From the NCBI RefSeq assembly GCF_000830985.1, contig NZ_CP007151.1, forward strand, positions 2,728,001 to 2,792,000: DNA of 64,000 nt, read 5' to 3'. Below are positions 29,065-38,834 of the stretch, in pieces; positions within the stretch are counted from its first letter, which is position 1, and each line of letters opens with the position of its first letter. The translations under genes and the position numbers were made by a program. The notes beneath the pieces are model-generated. The model searched no databases and had not been told where the DNA came from. It saw only the letters and a program-made list of their open reading frames with translations. This DNA comes from Marinobacter similis. Its GTDB lineage: Bacteria > Pseudomonadota > Gammaproteobacteria > Pseudomonadales > Oleiphilaceae.

Positions 29065-29850
29065 ATGATACCAGCGGAATTCAGTGCAGATCTGCTGGGG
29101 CAGTGGGTAGGCCAGCACCTGTGGCCGTTGTTCCGGCTGGCCAGTTTCCTGATGGTGATTCCCATCTTCGGCACCCAGTTGGTGCCCGCCCGGGTTCGTC
29201 TGGGCCTGGCGCTGCTGATGACCATCCTGATTGTTCCGCTGATCCCGCCAGTCCCCCAGGTTGAAGCGCTCAGTGCTGATGCTGTGGTGATCACGCTGCA
29301 GCAGATCCTGATCGGAGTCGGCCTGGGCTTCGCCTTAACGGCCCTGTGGCAGTTATTTGTCGTTGCCGGCCAGATGATCGCTATGCAGATGGGCCTTGGT
29401 TTTGCGTCCATGGTGGACCCGGCCAACGGCGTTAATGTTCCCGTGCTGTCGCAGATTTACACTATTACTATCACGCTGCTGTTTCTGGCTATGAACGGTC
29501 ACCTGGCCGTCTTCGAAGTATTCATTGAAAGCTTCCGAACCTTGCCCATCGGCCTGGAAGGCCTGGGGCAGGGTGGCGTCTGGGATCTGGCCCATCGCAT
29601 CAGCTGGATGTTCGCCTCCGCCATGCTGCTGGCGCTGCCGGCGGTAACCGCCGTGCTCATCGTCAGCATCTCCTTTGGCGTGATGACCCGCGCCGCACCT
29701 CAGATGAACATCTTCGCACTGGGTTTCCCGATTGGCCTGATTTTTGGATTATTTTCCATCTGGGTACTGCACGCCAACTTTCTGCCGCACTTCGATCAGT
29801 ACACGCGGGAGACCTTTGAATTCATGAGGCAGTTGCAGGGGCGGCCGTAA
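29065..29850 (+). CDS. fliR: FliR, flagellar export gate protein
   Basis: 261 residues, about six hydrophobic helices, with the conserved AGQMIAMQMGLGFASMVDP segment and a C-terminus ending in a short charged tail. One FliR completes the FliP5-FliQ4 channel. flhB follows after 36 nt in the same operon. Confidence 0.97.
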   Translation: MIPAEFSADLLGQWVGQHLWPLFRLASFLMVIPIFGTQLVPARVRLGLALLMTILIVPLIPPVPQVEALSADAVVITLQQILIGVGLGFALTALWQLFVVAGQMIAMQMGLGFASMVDPANGVNVPVLSQIYTITITLLFLAMNGHLAVFEVFIESFRTLPIGLEGLGQGGVWDLAHRISWMFASAMLLALPAVTAVLIVSISFGVMTRAAPQMNIFALGFPIGLIFGLFSIWVLHANFLPHFDQYTRETFEFMRQLQGRP

Positions 29851-29886
29851 AGGCCTTTCTCCTTTAGCTTCCGAAGACGCTGAGCC

Positions 29887-31023
29887 ATGGCCGAAGAGAA
29901 CGACAACAGTCAGGAAAAAACGGAAGAGGCCACGCCCCGAAGGCTTGAAAAAGCCAAGGACGAGGGCCAGACCGCCCGTTCCCGTGAGCTGGCCACCATG
30001 GCTGTGCTGATGGCGGGCGCTGGCGGCCTGCTGATGTTCGGTGCCAGCTTGGGTGCCAGCCTGGAAGCCATCATGCGCGACAGTTTTGTGCTGGAGCGCT
30101 CGGCGATCTTCGATACCCGTCACATGAGTGTTCAGCTCATTGCCTCCGCGAAAGAAGCTGCCTGGGCGTTATCACCGATTCTGGTGGTCTTGCTGATTGC
30201 CGCGATCCTCGGCTCCATCGGTATCGGCGGCCTGCTGTTCAGTGGCAAGGCGATTGCGCCCAAGCTGAATCGGATGGATCCCATCAAGGGTCTGGGCCGC
30301 ATGTTCTCTGCCCGTTCTTTGATCGAGCTGGTAAAGGCCATCGCCAAGGTTGGACTGGTGATGTCGGTGGCCGTTCTCATCCTGAACCTCAGAACCGAAG
30401 ATCTGCTCAGCATTGCTGAGGAACCAGCGGTACCGGCTATGGAGCACGTTTTGTGGACGCTGGGTTGGAGTTTCTTCCTGTTGTCCTGCGCCACCATCAT
30501 AATTTCGTTGATCGACGTACCGTTCCAGATTTACGACCACCAGAAAAAACTGCGGATGACCAAGCAGGAGGTGAAGGACGAGTACAAGGACACCGAGGGC
30601 AAGCCGGAAGTCAAAGGCAAGATCCGCCAGCTCCAGCGCGAGATGGCCCAGCGCCGCATGATGCAGGACGTACCGACCGCCGACGTGGTGATCACAAACC
30701 CGACTCACTATGCGGTGGCGCTGAAGTACGATCAGAAAACCATGGCGGCGCCGATAGTGGTTGCCAAGGGTGCCGACGAGGTGGCCTTCAAGATCATGGA
30801 GATCGCACGCGAACACAAGGTAGAAGTGCTGCGTACGCCTCCGCTCACCCGGGCGACCTACCACAACGCCGACATTGGCGACGAGATCCCCGACGGTCTC
30901 TACATGGCCATCGCCCAGGTATTGGCCTACGTATTCCAGCTCCGACAGTTCCGCAAGGGGCGTGGGGAGAAACCTGGTATGCCTGAGTTCCCGATTCCTT
31001 CGGATTTGCGGCGTGATGTCTAA
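29887..31023 (+). CDS. flhB: FlhB, flagellar export switch protein
   Basis: 378 residues. The N-terminal KTEEATPRRLEKAKDEGQTA motif and four membrane helices are followed by the cytoplasmic domain with the autocleavage site Asn271-Pro-Thr-His (TNPTHYAVALKY). Self-cleavage lets FliK switch the export gate from hook to filament substrates. Last gene of the fliL-flhB operon. Two inverted repeats follow it. A separate homologue of its C-terminal half is encoded at 48688. Confidence 0.97.
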   Translation: MAEENDNSQEKTEEATPRRLEKAKDEGQTARSRELATMAVLMAGAGGLLMFGASLGASLEAIMRDSFVLERSAIFDTRHMSVQLIASAKEAAWALSPILVVLLIAAILGSIGIGGLLFSGKAIAPKLNRMDPIKGLGRMFSARSLIELVKAIAKVGLVMSVAVLILNLRTEDLLSIAEEPAVPAMEHVLWTLGWSFFLLSCATIIISLIDVPFQIYDHQKKLRMTKQEVKDEYKDTEGKPEVKGKIRQLQREMAQRRMMQDVPTADVVITNPTHYAVALKYDQKTMAAPIVVAKGADEVAFKIMEIAREHKVEVLRTPPLTRATYHNADIGDEIPDGLYMAIAQVLAYVFQLRQFRKGRGEKPGMPEFPIPSDLRRDV

Positions 31024-31056
31024 CTCTTGAGCGCCTAGCCTTCAAAGTTGGTGCCA

Positions 31057-31166
31057 GTGGACGTGCGGGAAGGCTTTCCAAAACCCGCTCAAGCACGTCC
31101 ATGTGACGCTTGAGCTCCGCCATCCATGGCTCCGCACAGTTTTGGAATGCCTTCCCGCACCTCCAC
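31057..31166. repeat. Large inverted repeat (REP-like element) downstream of flhB
   Basis: Arms of 28 nt at 31057-31084 and 31139-31166 are complementary at 26 of 28 positions. Between them are two smaller hairpins: GCTCAAGC (31087-31094) with GCTTGAGC (31108-31115), and GCCAT-CC-ATGGC (31119-31130). No open frame fits. It lies between convergent flhB and the methyltransferase gene, so it could act as a bidirectional terminator or be a small mobile repeat. Confidence 0.8.
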
Positions 31167-31249
31167 GTCAGACTCACTGCGTTATATCAGCAAGACTCCC
31201 GCTGGTGAATTGATCGGTCTTTTTAGCGATATCAGTGGTGCTGAAAGGT

Positions 31250-31351
31250 GTTTGTGGGCCGCCCTCGCAAAAATGTTGGAGGCCAAGGATGGCCGGAAAC
31301 AAGTGCACATGGACGTGCTCGTAGCGGTTTTTGGGAGGGCGGCCCACAAAC
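31250..31351. repeat. Second large inverted repeat, adjacent to the first
   Basis: Arms of 24 nt at 31250-31273 and 31328-31351 match at 23 of 24 positions. The interior shares the 13-mer GCACGTCCATGTG with the first element, in inverted orientation. The arms differ completely between the two elements. Organisation (long outer arms, conserved inner core) suggests a family of intergenic repeats. Confidence 0.8.
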
Positions 31352-31381
31352 GCCATACTGCCCTGCTATCAGGCTAGGGTA

Positions 31382-32254
31382 TCAGTGCGACGGTTCTGCT
31401 CCGGAGCTACAGGCAACAACCCGAACCATAGGCTCCCCCCGGCTCTCGGGTATCGGCAGTTTGCCGTACCAAACCCGTGGATCGTGGACGGTGGCTGAGT
31501 CGAAACCACAGGACAGGAAATGGCGCCGGGCTTCGTCGTCAGTTTGGAAGTGAAACGATACCTGACTGCGAGTGGCGGTGCCGAGCAGGGCGCCGAGTGC
31601 CTTGAGGGCGCCGTTCAGCAGGGGGTGCGCGGGGCGGTAGTAGCTTTCGGTCAGATACAGCGAACCGGGGCGATCCGCCATGACCTTTGCCAGGCGGCTC
31701 CAGAAGTCGCTGATGACATCCAGTGAGAAGTAGCTGGTCAGGCCCTCGGTGACGATGATCACCGGCTTGGTGTTGTCGAACACGCGATCAATGACTTTTT
31801 CGATCTGGTATTCGCCATGGTCGGCCAGGATATCGATGGGTGTTACCTGATGATGCTCGCCCAGGCGTCCCGCTGCCAGAAGACGCATGGCCTTGCGACC
31901 GGCCATGTCGGGAAGGTCGGCTTCAACCATATGTAATAGAGGATATCGTTGCCGCATGCGGAGGCCTCTGGGAGACATACCGCAGGCTATTTCCAGAACC
32001 TGGGTTGTGCCGGTGTCGTGAATCGCCTGATCAATCAGCTGGTCCATGATCAAATGGCGTTGCAGCAGGAAGGTTCGGATATTGCCGCCGATAACCGCCT
32101 TGCTGGCGGATTCGAACGGGGTCATCAGGTGGTAGAGCCAGCGGCCCTGTTCAGTGGCGAGGATATCGTCGGAGAGACCATGCCGGTGCCAGACGGCACC
32201 GGTATAAAGTGCGGTGAAACTGATGCCGGAGCTATTAGTCGGCTTGCTGCTCAT
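31382..32254 (-). CDS. Class-I SAM-dependent methyltransferase of the PPM/leucine carboxyl-methyltransferase-like (COG3315) type
   Basis: 290 residues. The motif-I region VLEIACGMSPRGLRM binds SAM, VEADLPDM resembles motif II, and VIIVTEGLTSYFSLD resembles the post-I/acidic motifs of the COG3315 O-methyltransferase family. No membrane segment. Its start overlaps the 3' end of uraA by 20 nt, so it is the third gene of the upp-uraA transcript. Substrate unknown; the link to uracil uptake is only positional. Confidence 0.82.
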   Translation of the reverse strand: MSSKPTNSSGISFTALYTGAVWHRHGLSDDILATEQGRWLYHLMTPFESASKAVIGGNIRTFLLQRHLIMDQLIDQAIHDTGTTQVLEIACGMSPRGLRMRQRYPLLHMVEADLPDMAGRKAMRLLAAGRLGEHHQVTPIDILADHGEYQIEKVIDRVFDNTKPVIIVTEGLTSYFSLDVISDFWSRLAKVMADRPGSLYLTESYYRPAHPLLNGALKALGALLGTATRSQVSFHFQTDDEARRHFLSCGFDSATVHDPRVWYGKLPIPESRGEPMVRVVACSSGAEPSH

Positions 32255-33491
32255 ACACCGCTTTGCCCCAAGCCTCGCGGCTGCCGGGCAGGATCAGGTT
32301 CAGGACAATGGCTGCGACCGCGCAAAGGGCAATGCCTTCGAGGTGGCCCAGCACCATGCCGCCAATACCGAACACCAGGGTCACGCCCACGATCACCAGG
32401 TTACGTGACTGGGACAGATCCACCTGGTGGCGAATCAGGGTATTCAGACCCACCACCGCGATGGAGCCGAACAGCAGGCACAGGATGCCGCCCATGACCG
32501 GAACCGGAATGGTTTGCAGGGCGGCGCCAAACTTGCCAACGAACGCCAGCACGATGGCAACCACGGCGGCCCACCACATAACCCGCGGGTTGAAGTTCTT
32601 GGTCAGCATGACCGCACCGGTAACTTCCGAGTAGGTGGTGTTGGGTGGTCCACCCAGAGCGGCTGCAGCGCTGGTGGCCAGGCCGTCGCCCAGGAGCGTG
32701 CGGTGCAGGCCCGGCTTTTCCAGGAAGTTCTTGCGAGTGACGTTGCCAATGGCCAGAACATCGCCGATGTGCTCGATCGCCGGGGCGATAGCCACCGGAA
32801 TCATGAACAGGATGGCGCCCCAGCTGAACTCAGGCGCAACGAAGTTCGGTACCGCCAACCAAGGTGCTTCCTGGATGGGCGTGGTGTCGACGATGCCAGC
32901 AAAAGCGGACAGCACGTAGCCGGTGATGACACCAAACATGATCGGGATCAGGCGGAAGATGCCCTTCGCCCAGACCGACATAATGATGGTCACGGCCAGG
33001 GAAATCATCGCGATCCAGATAGCGGTGTCGTAAGGGATCAGCTGGCTGGAACCGTCGCCGGTTCGGCCGGAGGCCATGTGTACGGCAACCGGTGCCAGAC
33101 CCAGGCCGATGGTCATGATGACCGGGCCGATGACCACGGGCGGCAGCAAAGCGCGTACAAAGCCGGTGCCGCGCAGGCGAACCAGGCCACTCAGGAAGAT
33201 GTACAGAATACCGGCTGCCATAAGGCCGCCGAGGGTCTCTTCCATGCCGAAGCGGCCCTTGGAGGCAATAACTGGCGCGATGAAGGCAAAGGACGACGCC
33301 AGGAAGATCGGGATCTGGCCGCCAGTGACAATATGAAAGACGATGGTGCCCATGCCGGCGGTGAACAGGGCGACGTTCGGGTCCAGCCCTGTGATCAGTG
33401 GCATCAGCACCAGGGCGCCAAAGGCCACCAGCAACATCTGGGAACCGGCTAGCGCCTGTTTCCAGACTGGTTCGTTAGTGTGTTCCTGCAT
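32235..33491 (-). CDS. uraA: UraA-type uracil permease (NCS2 family)
   Basis: 418 residues with about 12-14 hydrophobic helices. NCS2 nucleobase transporter signatures include PIFLASSFAFIAP, the Glu of VAIAPAIEHIGD and the late motif GGPPNTTYSEVTGAV. It begins 2 nt after the upp stop. UraA-type proton symporters import uracil, which Upp then traps as UMP; the pairing makes uracil the likely substrate. Confidence 0.93.
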   Translation of the reverse strand: MQEHTNEPVWKQALAGSQMLLVAFGALVLMPLITGLDPNVALFTAGMGTIVFHIVTGGQIPIFLASSFAFIAPVIASKGRFGMEETLGGLMAAGILYIFLSGLVRLRGTGFVRALLPPVVIGPVIMTIGLGLAPVAVHMASGRTGDGSSQLIPYDTAIWIAMISLAVTIIMSVWAKGIFRLIPIMFGVITGYVLSAFAGIVDTTPIQEAPWLAVPNFVAPEFSWGAILFMIPVAIAPAIEHIGDVLAIGNVTRKNFLEKPGLHRTLLGDGLATSAAAALGGPPNTTYSEVTGAVMLTKNFNPRVMWWAAVVAIVLAFVGKFGAALQTIPVPVMGGILCLLFGSIAVVGLNTLIRHQVDLSQSRNLVIVGVTLVFGIGGMVLGHLEGIALCAVAAIVLNLILPGSREAWGKAVYEQQAD

Positions 33492-33493
33492 GC

Positions 33494-34132
33494 TCAGACG
33501 TCCTTCTGCTTGGTGCCGAAGATCTTGTCACCGGCATCGCCCAGACCAGGCAGGATGTAGCCTTTTTCGTTCAGGCGCTCATCTACAGATGCGGTGTAGA
33601 TGGATACGTCCGGGTGCGCTTCCAGTACCTTCTCAACGCCCTCAGGCGCCGCAACCAGGATCAGGGCGCGGATTTCGGTGCTGCCGGCTTTCTTCAGCAG
33701 GTCGATGGTCGAAATCATTGAGCCACCGGTGGCGAGCATCGGATCCACGATCAGGGCCATACGCTGGTCCAGTTCGCCCACCAGCTTTTCCAGGTAGGTG
33801 CTGGCTTCCAGGGTTTCTTCGTTGCGGATCTGGCCGACTACGCTCACCCGGGCAACCGGGATCAGGCTCAGAACACCGTCCAGCATGCCGAGGCCGGCAC
33901 GCAGGATGGGAACGATGGTGATTTTCTTACCGTGGATTTGCTGCACATTGACCGGGCCGGCCCAGCCTTCGATGGTCTTGTCCTGCAGGTTGAAATCCTT
34001 GGTCGCTTCGTAAGTCAGCAGGGCGCCAACTTCTTGTGCCAGCTCACGGAAATTCTTGGTGCTGATATCCGACCGGCGCATAAGGCCGAGTTTGTGCTGG
34101 ATCAGGGGATGTTTAACCTCGTGAATTGGCAT
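33494..34132 (-). CDS. upp: Uracil phosphoribosyltransferase
   Basis: 212 residues, close to the 208 of E. coli Upp. The PRPP-binding loop reads [13 protein letters not shown], and the uracil-binding C-terminus includes [15 protein letters not shown]. It converts uracil and PRPP to UMP in pyrimidine salvage. First gene of the minus-strand operon upp-uraA-methyltransferase, divergent from flhA, with which it shares a 226-nt promoter region. Confidence 0.96.
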   Translation of the reverse strand: MPIHEVKHPLIQHKLGLMRRSDISTKNFRELAQEVGALLTYEATKDFNLQDKTIEGWAGPVNVQQIHGKKITIVPILRAGLGMLDGVLSLIPVARVSVVGQIRNEETLEASTYLEKLVGELDQRMALIVDPMLATGGSMISTIDLLKKAGSTEIRALILVAAPEGVEKVLEAHPDVSIYTASVDERLNEKGYILPGLGDAGDKIFGTKQKDV

Positions 34133-34258
34133 GGGTCACCTGTGAGTCTGGTTTGTCTTAAATGGATTTGCAGCGCGTTCAAATGGCGCAAGGATACCGC
34201 ATCTGGACGGGTACGTCAGGCGACAGTCTCGGAAAGCTCATGGAAATTGAGTAAGGAG

Positions 34259-34273
34259 TGGTACGGATCTTGC
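34259..34273 (+). promoter_or_regulatory. Sigma-54 promoter upstream of flhA
   Basis: TGGTAC-N5-TTGC has both invariant GG and GC at correct spacing and begins 100 nt before the flhA ATG. It points away from upp and toward flhA, an RpoN-controlled gene in Pseudomonas. Confidence 0.8.
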
Positions 34274-34358
34274 CACACCAGTCTGAAACGACGCCTTTGC
34301 GTCAGGTTTTCGACCCTGAGCACGCGGTCACGCACAGCCAATCGGAGAAGTATCCGGC

Positions 34359-36530
34359 ATGGACAGAGCTTTAGTCCTTCATAACGTCAAATCCCTGACG
34401 CGGGGAAATCTCGGTGTCCCGGTCATGCTGATGGGGCTGCTGGGCATGATGATCCTGCCCATGCCGGCCTTCCTGCTGGACGTCTTCTTTACCTTCAACA
34501 TCACCCTGTCCATCGTCATCCTGCTGGTGTGTGTCTACGCCATGCGTCCGATGGAGTTTGCGTCGTTCCCGACCGTACTGCTGGTGGCGACACTGTTGCG
34601 GCTGGCCCTGAACGTGGCGTCAACCCGGATCGTATTGTTAGAAGGGCACGAAGGTGGCGACGCTGCCGGTAAGGTTATCGAGTCCTTCGGTGAAGTGCTG
34701 ATCGGCGGCAACTACGCGGTTGGTCTGGTGGTGTTTGCCATCCTGATGATCATCAACTTCCTGGTGGTGACCAAAGGTGCCGGCCGGGTCTCGGAAGTCA
34801 GCGCCCGCTTTACCCTGGACGCCATGCCCGGCAAGCAGATGGCGATCGATGCCGACCTGAACGCCGGCTGATCAATCAGGACGAAGCCAAGCATCGCCGC
34901 TCTGAAATTGCTCAGGAAGCCGACTTCTATGGTTCCATGGACGGTGCTTCCAAGTTCGTGAAAGGCGATGCGGTTGCCGGCCTGCTGATCCTGGCCATCA
35001 ACATCATCGGTGGTGTTGCCATCGGTATGCTGCAACACGATCTGACCTTCGGGCTGGCAGTGGAGCGTTACGCCCTGCTGACCATCGGTGATGGCCTGGT
35101 CGCCCAGATTCCGTCGCTGCTGCTCTCTACCTCCGCCGCCATCATGGTGACCCGGGTAACCTCCAGCCAGGACATGGGTGGGCAAATCCTGAGCCAGATG
35201 TTCAGTGCGCCCAAGGCCCTGGCCATTGCCGCTGGAATCCTGATTATCCTGGGCCTGATTCCGGGTATGCCCCACGTTGCCTTTCTGGGTCTCGGCAGTC
35301 TTGCCGCCGGCGCGGCCTGGTATATCTGGAAACATGATCGCCAAACCGTCGAGGAAGACGGAGCCTTCCCGGTGCGTGGTGGTTCCGGTGGCATGCCCCG
35401 GCCGGCAGGTACCGACTTGCCTCCGGGCGGCGATGGCGATCATGGCCGAGAGTTGCCAGCGCCAAGTGAGACCAAGGAACTGGGTTGGGACGATGTGGCC
35501 ACCGTCGACATCGTGGGTCTTGAGGTTGGCTACCGGCTGATTCCCCTGGTCGATAAATCCCAGGGTGGTCAGCTGCTGAGCCGGATCAAGGGCGTGCGCA
35601 AGAAGCTGTCCCAGGATCTGGGCTTCCTGATGCCATCGGTCCATATTCGCGACAACCTGGACCTCATGCCCAACGTTTATCGAATCACCCTGATGGGCGT
35701 CACCATCGCCGAGGCTGAAATTCACCCTGAGCGGGAGCTGGCCATCGATCCGGGCCAGGTGTTCGGCAAGATCGAAGGCATTGAGGCAAGGATCCCGCCT
35801 TTGGCCTGGACGCCAGCTGGATCGAGCCGGACAAGAAAGACCAGGCCCAGACTTTGGGTTACACCGTGGTAGATGCCAGCACTGTCGTGGCAACCCATCT
35901 CAACCAGGTGCTGCAGAAGCACGCCCATGAACTGCTGGGTCACGAGGAAGTTCAGAAGTGGCTGGATCAGCTTGAGAAGGTGTCACCCAAGCTGGCTGAG
36001 GAACTGGTGCCGACCACGGTATCCATCAGTCTGTTGCTGAAAGTGCTGCAGAACCTGCTGAAAGAAGAAGTGCCAATCCGGGATATGCGTTCCATTGCCG
36101 AGGCCGTGGTTAACGTGCATCCGAAGAGTCAGGACCGAAATTACTGACCACGGCAGCCCGCCAATCCCTGCGCCGCATGATCGTTCAGAGCATCTGCGGC
36201 AACGAGGCCGAGATACCGGTTATCACCCTGGATCCAGATCTGGAACAGTTATTGCTGAAGTCTGTTCAACAGAGTCAACAATCCGGCGGTCAGGATGACA
36301 TTGGGTTGGTTCTCGAGCCGAACATGGTGGAAAAACTGCAGCGCTCCCTTCAGGAAAGTGTGCAGCGACAGGAAATGCTTGGGAAACCCGCCATCCTGCT
36401 GGTCTCCGGGCCGCTTCGGCCGGTTCTGGCGCGGTTTGCGAGTTACGGAGTCGAGCGTTTGCACGTGCTCTCGTACCAGGAAATTCCGGATAACAAACAG
36501 ATCACTATCGTGGCGTCCGTTGGCCAGTAA
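34359..36530 (+). CDS. flhA: FlhA, flagellar export gate protein (three frameshifts)
   Basis: About 724 codons after restoring three bases: near 34870 (GGCCTG read as GGCTG), near 35790 (AGGGA read as AGGA) and near 36137 (ACCCG read as ACCG). The N-terminal half has about eight membrane helices and the FHIPEP signature ([20 protein letters not shown]). The cytoplasmic half forms the nonameric ring that receives export chaperones and ends in [19 protein letters not shown]. In Pseudomonas flhA likewise precedes flhF and fleN. All pieces align in order, so the gene is judged intact. Confidence 0.93.
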
Positions 36531-36590
36531 GCCCACGGACCCCAGTACGGACAACGCCCAGGCGGCGGTGCCGGTGGAGGATGAGGCAGC

Positions 36591-37883
36591 ATGAAAGTAA
36601 AACGGTTTTTTGCTCAGAGCATGGCAGAGGCGCTGAAGCAGGTCAGTGAACAGATGGGCCCGGATGCCGTGATTCTTTCCAATCGCCGTGTCGATGGCGG
36701 CGTCGAAATCGTGACGGCGCTGGACTACGACGAGAATATGGCGCGCCAGCGTCTGGGCGAGCAGGCCGAAACCGCCACCAACGGATCGCGGCTGGCGGAA
36801 ATGCAGGCCGACCAGCATCGTCGCCTGGAAGACGAATTGGGCCGGTCTCGGGATCGTATTCGTGACGTCCGCGAGAAACGGGCTCAGGCGGGCGCCGGCT
36901 ATGCCGGCGCATCGTTCGCAGAGCTGAGCGACGCGGTCATGGCCGATGCCGAAGAGCCGATTGCCCGGACAACCGGCGGCACTTCCGGCTATTCAGATGA
37001 ATTGGCGCAGATGCGAGCCGAGATCAGCTCCTTGCGGGATTTGATGCATGGGCGGGCGGCTGAGCCTGCCAAACCTGCCAGTAACGCTGTGCAGCAGCGA
37101 CTGGCGGAACGGTTGCAGGAGTTCGGGTTGAGCAGCGATCTGGCGGCGTCTCTGTCACGCCGGCATAAAGGCGGCCGGCTCGATGAGGGCTGGAAGCAGT
37201 CCCTGAAGATGCTCGCCACCGGAGTGCGCACGGCCCGTGAGGAATGGCTGGACGAAGGAGGCGCCTATGCTCTGGTAGGTCCCACCGGCTCCGGGAAGAC
37301 CACCACGATCGGTAAGCTGGCAGCGCGCTACGTGCTTCGTCACGGCGCCGATTCGCTGGCGCTGGTGACCACCGATCGTTACCGCGTGGCCGCCCACGAG
37401 CAGCTGTTCGTGTTTGGGCGCATTCTCAATGTGCCGGTGCGGGTCGTTGACGAAAGCCACTCGCTGGATTCCATCCTCGATGAATTGTCCGACCGCCACA
37501 TGGTTCTGATTGATACCGCGGGCCTGACCAGTTCAGACAAAGGCTATGAAGAGCAGTTATCGGAGTTGGCGCAAAGTCATCACAACATCCGGACTCATCT
37601 GGTGGTGTCCGCCACCAGTCAGCCGCGCATCATGAAATCCGTTTGGCATTGCTATAAGATGGCAAATCTTGCGGGCTGCGTGATGACCAAAATTGACGAA
37701 GCCCTTACCCTGGGCGAGTCGCTGGGGTTTGTCATGGAAACCGGGTTGCCGGTGGCCTATTACACGGATGGCCAAAAAATCCCCGAAGACCTGCATCACG
37801 CAGAGGCCGTTCCGCTGGTTCGGTTGGGTGTGGAGCGGTTAAAAAGCATCCAGCAAGAGCAATCGGTGGCTGAAGGGGCTTGA
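36591..37883 (+). CDS. flhF: FlhF, SRP-type GTPase that sets the polar site of the flagellum
   Basis: 430 residues. A basic N-terminal domain (MKVKRFFAQSMAEALKQVSE) and variable linker precede the NG GTPase domain with G1 GPTGSGKTTTIGKLAARY, the LVTTDRYRVAAHEQL segment and G3 LIDTAGL. It recruits early flagellar parts to the old pole. FleN counts flagella by antagonising FleQ and FlhF; fleN follows after 102 nt. Confidence 0.96.
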   Translation: MKVKRFFAQSMAEALKQVSEQMGPDAVILSNRRVDGGVEIVTALDYDENMARQRLGEQAETATNGSRLAEMQADQHRRLEDELGRSRDRIRDVREKRAQAGAGYAGASFAELSDAVMADAEEPIARTTGGTSGYSDELAQMRAEISSLRDLMHGRAAEPAKPASNAVQQRLAERLQEFGLSSDLAASLSRRHKGGRLDEGWKQSLKMLATGVRTAREEWLDEGGAYALVGPTGSGKTTTIGKLAARYVLRHGADSLALVTTDRYRVAAHEQLFVFGRILNVPVRVVDESHSLDSILDELSDRHMVLIDTAGLTSSDKGYEEQLSELAQSHHNIRTHLVVSATSQPRIMKSVWHCYKMANLAGCVMTKIDEALTLGESLGFVMETGLPVAYYTDGQKIPEDLHHAEAVPLVRLGVERLKSIQQEQSVAEGA

Positions 37884-37985
37884 GTATTGTGACACCTGTA
37901 TCGGATGATGGAGTATCCGGCGTGCAAAGCGGGCGCTGTTTGGTAAGACGAGCTTCGACGAAACTGGCGAGAGACAAGATTCAAC

Positions 37986-38798
37986 ATGAGCAGAGCAAAT
38001 CCGGTACAGGTGATTGCGGTATCTGGTGGAAAGGGCGGGGTCGGCAAGAGTAACGTGTCGGTCAACCTCGGTATCGCCCTTGCACAGAAAGGCCGTCGCG
38101 TGGTGATCCTCGATGCCGACCTGGGTTTGGCCAACATCGACGTGCTGCTCGGTATTACCTCCAATCGCAATATCTCGGATGTGCTTTCAGGCGAATGTGA
38201 CCTGAAGGACGTACTGGTCAACGGCCCCGGTGGCATCAAGATCGTCCCGGCCTCATCCGGCACCCAGCGTATGACCCATCTGAGCCCCATGGAACACGCG
38301 GGCCTGATCAACGCCTTCAGTGAACTGAGTGATCAGATTGACGTGTTGATCGTTGATACCGCTGCCGGTATTTCCGAGTCAGTCGTCAGCTTCCTCCGCG
38401 CCTCCCAGGAGCTGCTGTTCGTGGTATGCGACGAACCTACCTCTATTACGGATGCTTATGCTCTCATCAAGCTGATGAACCGGGAGTACGGCACAAACCG
38501 TTTTCGCATCCTGGCTAACCAGGTGCGCAATGAACAGGAAGGGCGTCACCTGTTCGATAAACTGACCCGGGTCACTGAACGTTTCCTTGATGTTGCGCTG
38601 CAGTACGTGGGCATGGTGCCTTACGACGAGGCCGTCAAGAAGGCGGTGCAGCGCCAGCGCGCCGTGCTGGACGTATACCCCCGCGCCAAGGCCTCGCTGG
38701 CAATCAAGGCCCTGGCGGACAAAGTAGACAGCTGGCCGTTACCTTCTTCCCCTCGGGGACATCTCGAGTTTTTTGTGGAGCGGCTCGTCGAAGTCTGA
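37986..38798 (+). CDS. fleN: FleN/FlhG, MinD-like ATPase controlling flagellar number
   Basis: 270 residues. The deviant Walker A reads SGGKGGVGKSNVSVNLG with the signature lysine, followed by VVILDADLGLANIDVLLGI and IDVLIVDTAAGIS, both typical of FlhG. It limits flagella to one per pole by inhibiting FleQ ATPase and regulating FlhF. fliA follows after 36 nt. Confidence 0.97.
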   Translation: MSRANPVQVIAVSGGKGGVGKSNVSVNLGIALAQKGRRVVILDADLGLANIDVLLGITSNRNISDVLSGECDLKDVLVNGPGGIKIVPASSGTQRMTHLSPMEHAGLINAFSELSDQIDVLIVDTAAGISESVVSFLRASQELLFVVCDEPTSITDAYALIKLMNREYGTNRFRILANQVRNEQEGRHLFDKLTRVTERFLDVALQYVGMVPYDEAVKKAVQRQRAVLDVYPRAKASLAIKALADKVDSWPLPSSPRGHLEFFVERLVEV

Positions 38799-38834
38799 AT
38801 CTGATCCAGTCAAAACAACACCGGATGCACGACA

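Noticed and set aside
31057..31351. CRISPR-like array downstream of flhB
   Set aside because: Only inverted repeats with unrelated arms; no direct repeats with regular spacers and no cas genes.
32427..33452. 341-codon plus-strand frame opposite uraA
   Set aside because: Highly polar His/Asp/Gln-rich product, the usual antisense of a membrane protein; uraA is clear.
34712..35893. 393-codon minus-strand frame opposite flhA
   Set aside because: Antisense to flhA; the open frame reflects codon bias.
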